Shown here: positions 44,321-58,200 of the stretch, one piece after another
Position numbering within the stretch: position 1 is the stretch's first letter
Layout of the letters: each line of letters begins with the position of its first letter
Source: Dallia pectoralis
Lineage: Eukaryota; Chordata; Actinopteri; Esociformes; Umbridae
Direction: 5' to 3'
DNA: 64,000 nucleotides
Assembly: GCA_029465975.1 (NCBI GenBank)
Contig: CM055758.1
Location: 4,881,887 to 4,945,886 of the forward strand
Translations under genes and position numbers: made by a program
The notes under the pieces: model-generated
The model's database searches: none
The model's input: the letters and a program-made list of their open reading frames with translations, nothing else
Told to the model about the DNA's origin: nothing

Positions 44321-45024
44321 TTTCCTACCTGTGTGACTAATTCCAAAAATGTTCTGTTCACACTTGAGTGTCTGTTAATTTTAATGGTATAACAAGGTTT
44401 TAAAATTAGCATGGTCACAACCATAGTGTATTAACGTTGATGAAATTAAAGGTTTGGCCTCATGGTGTGGGGTTTTGTAATTTTATGCAATGTAAAAGAA
44501 ATGATAAGTTTGCAATAGATTAAATGTTTTGGGGTATTTTCAATATGTTTCAATGTTAAATACATCTGATTTTCAAGAATCTCTGCCCTATAAATTGCTT
44601 CCAAAAGGCAACCTTTACAATAAACAGCAAAAATACCGAACCACTTAAAACAAACTAAGACACGTTACAAGTTGAGCTGACAAGAACCTACCTTACTGTC
44701 GAGCTCAAGTACCTTTCAAGAAAACTGAAACAGTTCTGCCTGAAAAACCTGTGATGTCAAAGAAACATAGCAGTCTAACCTTTATAAAGCTCTCCAAAAT
44801 ATCTAAAAAGAACTCATCTATACAGGTACACTATAAATACTAATTTATCGTTACAACAATACAGTTTTAAACTTTAAACAAGATCCAAAATCCATACGAT
44901 TATAAAAAGACACAGAAGGAGCATTGGCCTTTACACTACTCAAAAAGCAGAAGTATATAATTTCGCCTTATAGGATAAAAAAATAAAATGTCCTGGCAGC
45001 ATAAACTCTGATCTTAAGTCCAAC

Positions 45025-45165
45025 ACCAGTTCCGTACTGTAATCTGTAAAGACACAGACACAGCTGGTGCAACTGACAGTGCCGTACTGTAGTCTGTAAA
45101 GACACAGACGGTGCAACTGACAGTGCCGTACTCTAGTCTGTAAAGACACAGACGGTGCAACTGAC
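45025..45165. repeat. approximately 44-bp tandem repeat, 3 copies
   Basis: Unit contains GTAAAGACACAGACGGTGCA and ACTGACAGTGCCGTACT. Confidence 0.8.
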
Positions 45166-46045
45166 ACCTGTGAATTATGGTATTACACATCTCAAGTTGA
45201 CCATGTGCACAAGCAGGGATTGGAGCCATTTTTGTTCTGTAACATGCAGATGCAGTATTTTAAACAACTTAAGATATTACCATCTGGTTTCATGTGGTAG
45301 TTCATTTTAATGTGAGGGAAGATGATCTTAATCACATTTCTAAACTCCACAGTGCAACCCCCTCCCATTAGTTACACCGTGGTGCATATTTGGTATGGCC
45401 AAATAAATATATCCAGGGGAAAATAACCTAGAATGTCTATGAGGAACAGCAGGGAAAAGTGGACATCCAAATGACCTGCCAAATCTAACTGGAAGCTGTG
45501 TGTGTGTGTGTGTGTTTGTTTGTGTGAGAAACACTATTAAGCTTTTCTTTCGCTTTGTTTCAACACCTCAGTATGTCCCACACTCTCTCACATATCCAAA
45601 TAATAACTTCAGAGCAACAGATCGCTACCAGTTATTCATTTACCCAACAGTGATCATGGGTATTCCCACTAATTGGGAGACTAAACATCTCCCAATCTCT
45701 TGACTTTAAGGCAAATAAATCGATTCTATGAGACGCGAGGAACAATACCGTGAGATTGAATAAAGTGAGAGTCAAATGCATCACAAAAAAAGAAGTGTAC
45801 GTTCCATACAAGAATGACAACAACAACATCAAAAATAAAAGGACCACAAATATGCAATGTTTCCATACAAAAAACGCCACACAAGCACCAGTCAGTCTAA
45901 GGACGAGTATTTCATTTACATTTTACACAACTGTTTTTGTTACAGCAAAACAGCGGCCAGATAAATAAATTACATAAAATATATTCACACGTTTTCCGAT
46001 GCGTATCGACGGCTCTCGCGCGGGCCCGCAAGCGCGGCCGGCTTC

Positions 46046-46240
46046 CTATGTCACCTTGGGCGGCGTTTCGGGCCTCCGCTCCGAGGTGTTGCGTTTGACT
46101 TTGGCAGAGGCCGGCTGGCCTTCCTGGTTGAGCGAGGGACTGGACTGAGACTTCTTCAGGCCCGCGTCGCCGTCTTTGCTAGCGAGCAGCTCTTTCACAC
46201 CCTCCCGCAGCAGCCGAGCGTACATGTCATAGCGGTTCTC
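46046..46240 (-). CDS. psd3: psd3 terminal coding exon
   Basis: Acceptor CGCTACAG. It encodes ENRYDMYARLLREGVKELLA, KKSQSSPSLN, SAKVKRNTSERRPETPPKVT and the stop TAG (complement of 46046-46048). It was found by translating the - strand. It is GC- and CpG-rich against an AT-rich 3' flank. Confidence 0.93.
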   Translation of the reverse strand, partial: ENRYDMYARLLREGVKELLASKDGDAGLKKSQSSPSLNQEGQPASAKVKRNTSERRPETPPKVT

Positions 46241-49200
46241 CTGTAGCGGAAACAGCAGATGTCAGGGTGGGGAACACGAACACAAATGACAACAGACATT
46301 AAGGAATAAATAACCGGGAGCAAAACGCAGCTATGAAAGAAGGTCCAAGTAACTGAGTTCACAATATTTAATTCTGTTGGTTGACGTCAACCTTTTCATT
46401 GAATTAACTCGGTTTTCACACGTCTGCCAAGCGTCGCAACTTTGCACAAACAAGCCGAAGTAATCAGTGGATTATCGCACCGGAAACGTCAGCATCTACT
46501 GCATCTGACAGCCACAGACTTATTTGAGCGCAGTGGTTCACGTAAACGCTTTTGCAGTTCCTTGTCTCATACAGACTTACCAGAGGACTACGGGCTGAAC
46601 TCTAGGGTCACTAGAGAAATACAGCACATGAACTGAGGCATAAAGTACTGCTGGGTTTTTCTAGTTATTGGCGTTCACCTGGTGTCCCGGGTCAAAACCG
46701 GTCCTCGATTACACGGCTACATTAAAAATGTAAAAAACAACAGCAGCACTCAGGGTCCTGAGGCATGGAGTGCAGTGACCTTTCCAGTTACAATAAAACG
46801 ATCGTGATTTTCAGACTGACTTCATTGTTCAACCGTTGAAACAAATGTCTCTGCAAACATGGAGACTGTAATGCTACGTTCGACTACTTCAAGGTTCTAT
46901 ATGACATCATCTCTGGGAGGCAGGCTAACACTAACGATTCAACATCCCAGGAGAGCCTACTGCAATATGAAACTCTTCTCACAGGAATTACGAGGGGGGG
47001 GTTAATGCAATCCGTTTCATCTCTTCATTTGAAGACAGTTCTATCAATCCAGAAAAGGATTAATTAGCAAACTACGCCAGTCGGTCATAAATGTTTTATA
47101 TTTCTCTCCGGTAAAAAACGCTTTGGTAGCATAACTGGGAAAGAAAACAGCAACATCAATTCATACTAGAATAGCACACTCCTTATTAAATGAATGTAGC
47201 AGTTAAGTGGAGCCAGCTCTTCACAGGCCACACCCCCTTCAGTTAAGTGGAGCCAGCTCTTCACAGGCCACACCCCCCTCAGTTAAGTGGAGCCAGCTCT
47301 TCACAGGCCACACCCCCTTCAGTTAAGTGGACCCAGCTGTTCACAGGCCACACCCCCTTCACTCGACACTGGCCGGTCAACTCATTCCAGAGTATTTATC
47401 AGATACTCTTATCCAGAGCGACTGACACAGGTGCGCGTATATAAATATACCATCTGTACTCGTTGACCAACAGTACAAGGCTATGGCTAACTACAGCTGA
47501 TGCATGTCTACAGATGACGACTGAACCATCTCCTTACTGTGGGGATTTAACAGCAGCCTGTGTGAGTATCGACCAGGGCTCTCCTGCCACTCTGCAGTCA
47601 TTAATCACTCAACTGGGGAACTGGAAGGAACGGATCATTGATCTTCTAGCCCAATGGGGCAACTGGTCCAATTTCCCTCAGATTGATCATTTCACAAATG
47701 ATCTGTTCATACATTCATAACCAGACAGAAAACAAGATGAAATCTCCCGTGGAATCTTAAGATACTGTAGGTCGAAAAAACAAAGTCCAATGCTATGATC
47801 ATGGCACAGATGAATAGCTCGTTCCTGGATTAAGGCAGAGTTTATGAGTCTTGACATTGGGGACATTAAAGGGTAACATTCTAACTCTTGCCCAAGCACC
47901 AACACTTCAATCAACTAATCAAATGAGCAATCAGCAGGCAGCAAAGACAATGGAAAATCAACCACGACAACCGTAAAATAACTTCCTTTTTCAGTTAAAT
48001 AGTATTTAAATGCGTTATTACTTTAACACAAGTCTCAGTCTGTTTTCTATTAATTCAAGTTAAATGAGCTGGTCTCCCATCCAGGTACCGTTTGGAACCA
48101 ACTGTTTAATAGGGTTTATCTTGAGACGCCTCATGCCCACTAGTTGAAGGTTATTTATTTAAAGTCAGAGGCTGTCTGCACACCTGCAACACATCCGACG
48201 GAACAGTTTGGCGTTCGCTCATCGAGTGTTGGATTTTTCACGACTTTGCCACTGCCCGGAATCGACGGGGAGAGTCATTGGCAGAACGTTAGGAGGATAT
48301 CCATATTATATATCATGTGCTGCACACAGACAGCTCCGTGGTTAGTAACCATTGATGTACCGAGGCAAAATTATTATTGCTAATAATTATTACGTAAAAA
48401 AAAAACTTGTGTTTTCTAGGATTTTTTTCAAGTCGAATGACTTGATGAGTTTCTTGTCATTGCCTTTGGTGGTTTGAATGCAGAGCCGTGGAAAAACAAC
48501 TCAAGGCCCATGAACAGGGGGCTTTAATATGCATTGTTTTGAATAGAATGTACACAGTTAATACTGAGATGTAAATGTTTTAAATGTACATGATGCCAGT
48601 AAACAGGTTGCTATGAATATACAATGCACATTGAAGTGAAGCACATTGCATTGCTTCTATGTATGAATTGTGCTATATAAATAAACTTGCTTGCTTGTTA
48701 GAAACCACTGATCAGACGATTGATAAAAGGCCAGAGGAACTGTGGACAGAAATGTGTCGACCGATGAAACACCAAGTAATGACAATCCAGATTAAAAGAT
48801 AGCCATTCCATAATCAAAGCTTTAGATCAGTATATGTGAAGGAATTTACTTCACAAGTATGAATTAGTGGACGTTGAGAAGATATTCGAAATCACATTTC
48901 TAGTCATCTCTCGTCTGTGCTTTGGACCAAATATTTTTTGATATTGTAGGGCGGACATTTTCCTCTGCAAACGTTCTCTATAAGCACGCCAGCACAACCA
49001 CCCACGCATTCAACGACGGACCTGCAGATGGTACATACTCCAACACACTTTCCTTCCATATTTGGCTAACATCACAAATACCCTCCCAAATCTCACAGTA
49101 GCGCTAGTGTGACTGTGTAGGTTTTAAAAAACAAACGCCAACGAAAAAGACACGGAATACATTTATATCTGTCAGTGATGTCGTTCCTGACACGAACAGT

Positions 49201-52200
49201 CAAAAAACATTTATGCCCGAAATGTCGACCTGAAGTTAAGCAAGCAGAGATATGCGACCCCGAGTCTAATGGATAAATAAGCATGTCTGCATTTCCATGT
49301 AGATTGTCAAAGGTTCCGACCCAGTGGCCTAGAGACACATCAGAAGCCATGGCCGTCAAGTTCACGGATAATGCAGAAAATGTGGATAACGGAACAGTAG
49401 CTATGACATAAAAGAAAAGCATGCATAGTGGACTGTCCAACTCTACCCGGGAACAACCTGCCGGTGGACATGTAGAACGGCGACTTACCTCAAACTCCAG
49501 GTAGTGCTCTTTGAGTCGATACTCGTCGATCTCCTTGGCTTTGACCTTCTTGTCCGGAGGGTAGGATCTGTGCTCGGCCAACTCCGTGGAGACGTGCTTC
49601 AACTTCGCCTCGTGAGACTTTAACTGTTCCTCCTGTAAGTAGACAGGGTGCACATTTAAGTCCTTTACAACAGCTGGATCGTCAATATGTGACGCCGGTG
49701 AGCGGCTTTTATCAGTTGGGAAACTTACGCATGCGTTAACCCAAACATCTGCTGTAGGGGAATCTTCTGACTTTGTCAGACATCAATGAGAGAAGCTTAC
49801 CTGGGACATCCGCGTAGTGGTGAATGGTAGCAACGGGCGGCTGAATTTCTTCTGAGAGCCAATGGCGGCAGGGAACGAGGGCGCAGAAAACATGGCCGCC
49901 ACGGAGTTGACCACTTGGATCCACGAGTCCATTTCTTCTGGGCTCCTATTGCAGAACAAAGGCAATTCAACAACTCACAACCCAATATACGTTGTATTTT
50001 TATTGGTACTGTTCTGCACACAACAAGCACACAAGTATAACCTAAAAAAGTTATTATTTTCAAAACCATCGATTATCTATTAATTACCAGAGAGCCATGA
50101 AGTTAGAGAGCCTTGTTATAAAGCAAAGCTACAGATTATCTAGAGGGATTTGAACCAGTTGGTTGCCTGCCCAAGACCTAAAACGAACCACTAGGCGGCG
50201 CTGCCCTAAGAGTACCGGTTAGCACTTATGACCCAGACACACACACTGCGTCCTCGTTCAACCACGCCTTTATGAGGCATCATCCCAGGAGAGGTCAAAG
50301 CTCCTTCATTGATAAGCACCTCTTAAGGATTCCTGGAATACTGCATGATGAGGAGAAAAAACAACAATAGACCTGACAGACTAATGGCCAAGATAAATGT
50401 GTTTCCACTAAGCTTGAATCCAAGCATGAAATTAGCTTTTGCGTCCACGGGCGGGCCCCTTTTCCCCCGCCTCTCTAGCTCTCCTGGAAACAACAAAGGG
50501 CGCGTTGGCGCCGGTGTACTTTGCGACTTGCACAACTCAGGGGGAAAGACGAAGTTGCGTCTAAGAGATGATCTCGGATCGGTATGCCATTTTTCCAGAC
50601 AATCGTTTGTGGATTGAAATGGAGGGGAGGCTGGTCCCAGATTAGAAGTGAACTTACTGGGCCTGGAAGAGAAATACCCTCCAGTCGGCCGTCTTGAGCT
50701 TGAGAACGTTTGGTTTTTTATCGTAGTCCACGGCTTTGATGGACAAGGCGTGGTGAACACTGATGGCATTCTTCAGGTCCTCCTCGGACAGGGCCTTCTC
50801 AGGCTTGTACTCATCCTGTGGGGGAAGTAGGGGTGGGCGATATGGGAAAAATATCATATCACGATTTTTTCTGGAAAAATCACGATTCACGATTTTATCA
50901 CGATTCTTTTTCATGTTGCTTTTTAAGACTATTTTGCAAATTACTGAGCTGCAATACAAGCAAATTATATCTCCATTTAAAAAATATAGCCATACAAGGT
51001 AACAAAACATAAAAGGGAAAAAAATGTTAAAGTAGCATATTTTAATCACGTGTATATTTAATGGAAGTGCAATTGTGCAAAGAAGCACCCATTCTCATCC
51101 GCAGCTTCACCATCCATTCACTGTGTAACCTGCCATCCATCTACAGCATCAGATCATCTACTGTGTTATCATCCTGAATTAAATGAATTGTGAATTATGA
51201 AGTAAAACATATTACTAAAATAGTATGTAGCCTATTTATTGTCTTATGTAACCATACAATACAAAATTAAAACCATGATTTTAAAATGCACAGGCTATGA
51301 TATTTAAATTTCTAAAGATCGAATAAATGAAAATCCATCAAACTGTATGTCCTATTTTGATGTAATAAATGCTAAAACATTTTAGATCACAAGCGACGCG
51401 CAATCAAATGATTTGCGCATGTTTGGCCGTATATATTGCAACACAGACTCTTGAAATAAAATAATTAGGCTACAGTGTATAATTCGATCATTTACATTTG
51501 TAAAATGTATTAGCCTATAGTAATTACAGTCCAGTAACTAAGGCACTGTAGACAATGAAACACGTATTTTACAGTTTGTATATTGGTCACGGTCGGTTAT
51601 ATTCTGCTGTTACCCGGTAGATACATTAATCAATTTCGTTTTATATTTTCGTTCTGTTTATTTAGTAAAACATATATTTCTTTATAAACGTAGGCCTACC
51701 TCTTTTTTTTAGTTCATTCAAATTCAACCAAGCCAATCAATCTATTATCTATGTATATCTCGCAGCTTTTGTCTGCCTGAGCAGGACACGCATACTAACC
51801 GGTTGCACTGCGCAGAGTGTTCATTAGTGATGTTATGAGTGCACATGAGACAGCAGCAAATTAAATCGGTTACATATATCCAGTTTCATATAGGTCGGAC
51901 CAAAACGCGTCCATTTTCATGTAGACCAGACCAAAACGCGTCCATTTTCATGTAGACCAGACCAAAACGCGTCAAGTTTCATGTAGACCAGACCAAAACG
52001 CATCCAGTTTTATATAGACCAGACCAAAACGGATCCAGTTTCATATAGACCAGACCAAAACGGTGTCCAATATAGATCGGACCAAAACGAGATCAGACCA
52101 AAACGCGTCCAGTTTCTGAAAACGGGACAAGGTAAAATGCACGTATTTAGGAAAAGTCATGGAAGAACGAGGCTGTAGCTTTTCAACATTATATATTTAT

Positions 52201-55200
52201 TTTAATTACTAACTGCAATGCCCGCGGGCATGGGCTGTTGGCGCTTCTAGTGTTAACACGCTGACATCGCGGATTGCATGTCGTTACGTGGCTGAAAAAA
52301 CGCCATAGATCTGCATCTAATAGAATGTGCACTGGAGCGCGATTCTACGATGTTTCCGACAAAGTGAATCGTGGAGACATTTTAATAGTCCACGATTAAA
52401 TATCGTCATATCGCACACCCCTAGGGGGAAGGTATAGAACAACAGAAAAGCTGTGAGTTGGACAACCTGGTAATGCACACGAGGCCGGAGAACAGTTGGA
52501 AGTAATCCAGCGACATTCGCCAGAAAGACATACAACTACAAACTTGAGTTTTTATTTTACCAGGCTAGTCACACTGAGACTATTGGGGATCAGACAGGAA
52601 TACAAAAGCCAAATTGTACCCAGAAATTCATAAACACTCAACAACTCTATAGAGCAGGGACAGAGCAGAGACAGAGCAGAGACAGAGCAGAGACAGAGCA
52701 GAGACAGAGCAGAGACAGAGCAGAGACAGAGCAGAGACAGAGCAGAGACAGAGCAGAGACAGAGCAGAGACAGAGCAGAGACAGAGCAGAGACAGAGCAG
52801 AGACAGAGCAGAGACAGAGCAGAGACAGAGCAGAGACAGAGCAGAGACAGAGCAGAGACAGAGCAGAGACAGAGCAGAGACAGAGCAGAGACAGAGCAGA
52901 GACAGAGCAGAGACAGAGCAGAGACAGAGCAGAGACAGAGCAGAGACAGAGCAGAGACAGAGCAGGGATAGAGCAGAGATAGAGCAGGGATAGAGCAGGG
53001 ATAGAGCAGGGATAGAGCAGGGATAGAGCAGGGATAGAGCAGGGATAGAGCAGAGATACAGCAGGGATGGAGCAGGGATGGAGCAGGGATGGAGCAGGGA
53101 TGGAGCAGGGATGGAGCAGGGATGGAGCAGGGATGGAGCAGAGATGGAGCAGAGATGGAGCAGAGATGGAGCAGAGATGGAGCAGAGATGGAGCAGAGAT
53201 GGAGCAGAGATGGAGCAGAGATGGAGCAGAGATGGAGCAGAGATAGAGCAGGGATGGAGCAGGGATGGAGCAGGGATGGAGCAGGGATGGAGCAGGGATG
53301 GAGCAGGGATGGAGCAGGGATGGAGCAGGGATGGAGCAGGGATGGAGCAGGGATGGAGCAGGGATGGAGCAGAGAAAATGAGCAGATCTACCAAACGAAG
53401 CCAAGACAAAATGGATTTTGTACCTAGTGTTTAAGAGTTATTGGACCCAAATCTAAATTTACAGAAAACGCATTAGATATACATTAACCATAACGCTACA
53501 ACATTGATTGCAGCTGAATTATATAGATAACATCACCATAACGTGCTACAATTCATTTTCCAATAAGTAAGCCGTAACATTTACGGACTGCTTTTCGATT
53601 AGGTTGCAAAAATCTGGCAACCTTTCACAAACGATAACCTTCCCAGAAACCCAAAATGAAATCCGGAATAAGCAAGGAAGCTACCAGAATTCCAAGACCT
53701 TTTCATGCAAATGTGCAGAATAACCCGTTAAACCGGGCCTTTATTAGCCAGTAACGGAAATCCTGAAGAAGTCCAGGTGTGACGGGCATCGACCTAATTG
53801 GTGTGCCAACCAAACATCTACCACCTCACCCAAAGTGTCTCGTGCGTTATTTGCTAAAATCAAACGTTTACAAATACTTCAAAGAGATTTTAAACAGCGG
53901 GTGGAGAGAGCAGATGGGAACGTTTGAGACAAGGACTGAACCCCATTCTCCAGGGTTGCCTATGCACCACCTCTCCAGGTATGTTGTCGTTGTCTGAATA
54001 GATGGATAAAAATGGCATCACCCATAAATCTGTTGGGTCGGTAGGCAAATTGGACCAACTCCAATGACCTCTGGTCAAACTTCAGGGGTGATCTCAGCAG
54101 TGCTATAGCCACCATGGTTTATTTAAGCACTGGGACATTTTATGTCTCCTTTAAGTACTGGGAATTACAGCTGGGGACAGGTTAAGGACTTGGCATGCAC
54201 TTTGAGCCCTTTTTCTCACAGATAGCTGGCTTTGTACGTGAGGCACCTGTGTTTTGTCTGGAGTATTGAATGAGATAAATAAGTGTGTTTGGGCATTGTA
54301 AAACCATACACCAATAAAAAGTTAACTGTAGAAGCACTTGATCTGATAATATGTCACATCCCAAGGCTTCGTGTCCTTGCAGTCTCACATGAAAGGTTTG
54401 GCCAAAAATAAATTTAAATGCCATACAGTTTTTCAATGCCATGTGGTACATCAATCCTGTCACTAAATTGAATTCTAACCCACAGAGCCTTTGAGGAGAG
54501 GGCAACTAAATGTAGTTTGTCTGAGCGAATGGTGTAGTGGCTGGTTACACTTTCTACAGTCAAAATTGACAAGAAGTAAGGTCATATATATGTAAATTAT
54601 TTGTATACCTTTAATGCTTTCCTAAATTCCTTGTAATTTTAACCAAACAAAACAGGATTACATTTTTTTTTAAGGCAGTGTAAATACAGAAACCACCTAA
54701 TCTGCATTTATCTGCTGGTCCTGCATGACAATAAAACTGCACTAAGAGCCGCCCACAGCGCCACACTCCATCCAATTGGCGCCGCACTCCATCCAATTGG
54801 CGCCGCACTCCATACAATTGGCGCCGCACTCCATACAATTGGCGCCGCACTCCATACAATTGGCGCCGCACTCCATACAATTGGCGCCGCACTCCATACA
54901 ATTGGCGCCGCACTCCATACAATTGGCGCCGCACTCCATACAATTGGCGCCGCACTCCATACAATTGGCGCCGCACTCCATACAATTGGCGCCGCACTCC
55001 ATACAATTGGCGCCGCACTCCATACAATTGGCGCCGCACTCCATACAATTGGCGCCGCACTCCATACAATTGGCGCCGCACTCCATACAATTGGCGCCGC
55101 ACTCCATACAATTGGCGCCGCACTCCATACAATTGGCGCCGCACTCCATACAATTGGCGCCGCACTCCATACAATTGGCGCCGCACTCCATACAATTGGC

Positions 55201-58200
55201 GCCACACTCCATACAATTGGCGCCACACTCCATACAATTGGCGCCACACTCCATACAATTAGAGGCAAACAGGAATGTTACAGGCGAAGATCATTTACTA
55301 AAAGTAATTTGCTTCTTAATTTCATGTTTAAATCTATTATAGAATTGTTTTGCAATGCAAAGTTATGTAATTTCTCAACATTATTATTTAATAGACAAGT
55401 GTGTTTCAGTATTGAGTATTTGTCGCGACATCTCAGATCCACAAAAGCGTGTGTACATTTTATTTTGCTGAATGAAAGAGGTGAGAACAATAATCAGGTA
55501 ATCTAGAGCAGGCAAATTGTCCGGATTTGCTCCAAAAAGGTGGCGCACAAATGCACAAACACCACGAGCCTAAAGAACCATCTCTACATCCAGCACGTTT
55601 ATTTTTACAAGATTATAAGGCTTACTCGATAATCGTGGTATAAAATTAACAAGATAGACAATTAGCCTAAATCGTTAGTCGCAATTATTCGTGTGTGACA
55701 ATTAAACTGTCCTAATTGTGACAGCCCTAGTCGCTGTAAGCAGTGGGTCTCAGACCAGCTGGTGTAACGTCTGCGAGTACAGCTGGCATAGCAACACACC
55801 GGGCAAAATAACTCTGTTCCTGAAGCCTACCGACCAAGTGGCAACATTTATTTGTGACTGCTACTCTAAAGTTAATGTAGCAGCAACATGTCATTTGCCG
55901 ACAATTTCATGGCAACCCATGGTACGGCTAAAGGTACACTGAAAAACCAGCAGGTAGAAATTCACAAAAAAATTGCAGTTTCCGTGCAATTTCCAATCAG
56001 CACTTTGCCGCAGCACAAAGCAAAGATGCTCATCTGTTGCTACCGATTGAAATCTGTCACGAGCAGAAAAAGTTGTTCACATTTTTCATTAGAGGTTTTC
56101 GCAAGCCAGACATCAATCAAGAAAATGTCAAATGTCATCTTTTTGTGGGAGTGTTTTACAAGGACATTAATGCCTAACATTAACAGACAGAAATGCCAGT
56201 CAAGCATGTTTTAATACTATTTGTTTTTTTCATTTTCTCCAAGTCAGGCATTAAACGTACCCTTTACTTTGCAATATTCAAAAAGGACATTTTAGAAAGT
56301 GCACCAAGTCATTCCCGGATTATAGTATTGGCAAATCAATATGCTTTTTCTTTTTACCAAAGCTTTAAACAAGAAACATGTCCAACTGCTGCTATCTCGG
56401 CATGACACACAACCAGCTGTCAATAAGAGCCATTTTGGGTTGGTTCATGGTGACTTATACGGCCTGTCTGCATACAGACTGCGGTGCTTTTAAATATGGA
56501 CCACGTTAGGCTTAACAACCCTATTCCAAATCGTCACTGAATTTGGCTTGCGGCATTCAAGGCAATAAAAGGTAGCCCAACTTAATGCTAGTCTCAGTAG
56601 CAGATGTTGATTGTGACTAGCTACATCTGTGCATGTTGCTGGGCCCTACTTGTGAAAGGCAGAAAGGATGCTAGCAGATAGAGCATAGTAACAACATGAC
56701 TGGTACCCATCTGTTGCCGTTCGGGTGCCTTCTGCAATACTTCAGCTTCTCTGTTAAAGAAGAGGGCTCATCAGAAGCAGAAAACTAATATTGAAGCGCA
56801 ATGGAGCTACCATGTTTTTATTGTCTTAGCAGTAATATATGGGTCGTGTTCGGAATGGAACATCAATGCTAAACGTCAATGCAGCTGGAAAAGGAGTTTG
56901 TACCAACCAGAGACTTCCTACTGACGTTGCACTTCACCGCAAAACGTTTTCTCTAATGAACTTGGCCCCGTCTCCTCAGGCCAGTTTCATGAAGATGTGC
57001 TCGGCACCAATTCTGACACGGAGACAAATGTGGGACGGCTTATTTCCCATCATGACATTTGGGCAGAGACTTCGCTGGCCTGGGTCCAGGGGTTTCACAG
57101 TGTTAATGACTTTGGTGGAAACGTGCTCAATATGAAGAACACATTTTGGGCAGAAATGTTCACCCACTACGAGGAACTACGGACACCATGCAGAGCACTG
57201 ACGCAGATAGGAGAACATTAGCACTCTGAAGGACACACCGCCCCTTGGAGAACACAGTAAGACGCTGGCTCAGATCCAATAAATATTCGATAAACCCTTG
57301 TAATAATTCCACTGTTTAAACAGGCCTGTATCCGAGTCAACCTTAGTAACGAGGTCGGAGGTTACAGAACGAGTGATGTAGAGTAGTCAGCATGGTCTTT
57401 ACCTTCTGCAAGTAGAGGATCATTCCTTTGAGAACTGCATAGAATGTCTTCCAGCCTCTTTTGCCTCTTGGTGCTGGAAAAAGGTAAATGATACATATCA
57501 GTGACCAGTCACATAATTTCACCAAATATATATGACCATCTGTAGGAGTATTTACATAGTCATCGATGATATCGAGGATGTCTAGGCGTTCCAAGTGGAG
57601 AAGAAATGTATGACATGCACATGACTGTAAAATACTACGAACAATCTAATGGCATTCAAATGTATCTGTTGTAATCGCTGCAGAAAAGTTTGTTTTTTCA
57701 GCAGGGGGTCAATCTCCGGTGCCGGCATCAGCAGACAGACCAATAAAGACAGAGGTCTGCTAAGGACATTGGTGTCCACATGGCGCAGGGCCAAAGCCTG
57801 ACTCCCAAAGCGTTCCCTCAAGAGTGTGCCACTATGAACCAGGCACCGTACGGCGCACTAGGTGAGAGAGTAGGGCGCCAGTTTGTCCGGACGCCCCTCC
57901 TCGGTCGGACAATGGTGCACATTCTGACATGAGTCGTGTGATTTACGGGACCAGGAACGGGTCTGAGCACATGCAACCGGAGCTGCTTCTAAACCCCACT
58001 GGGCTTTTGTCACCAGCGAGCCATGGAAACATCAGGAAGAACCAGAGCACGGAAACTATGGCAGGTATGGGCCAACACGGTTGGGAAATGTCCCCGGCCC
58101 CCGGACATCCGCTGTACAAGGCATCGTTAATTATTTGCAATGAATATCGAGCGGCATACTTGAGGGGGTGGTGGTGGGGGCTGGTTTTGTCTGATTTATC

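Larger units (their letters stand above)
43000..46045 (-). other. probable psd3 3' UTR and flank, no gene
   Basis: AT-rich DNA following the psd3 stop. It lacks coding signals and contains one SINE head and a three-copy repeat. A long 3' UTR is plausible but no convincing polyadenylation site was identified. Confidence 0.35.

Noticed and set aside
47370..47440. CTTATCCAGAGCGACTGACA, similar to a widespread fish repeat motif
   Set aside because: Too short and isolated to delimit an element.
52552..53409. ORFs of 258-285 codons rich in SLLCLCSVSAL
   Set aside because: Translation of the 11-bp array; every frame is open because the unit lacks stops.
54611..55342. ORFs of up to 215 codons with YGVRRQL or QLAPHSI repeats
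   Set aside because: The 21-bp unit equals seven codons and is stop-free; not a gene.
56839..57221. Overlapping ORFs on both strands (98, 74 and 63 codons)
   Set aside because: They look like a possible transposon-derived fragment, but I could not name a family or find ends, so no feature is claimed.
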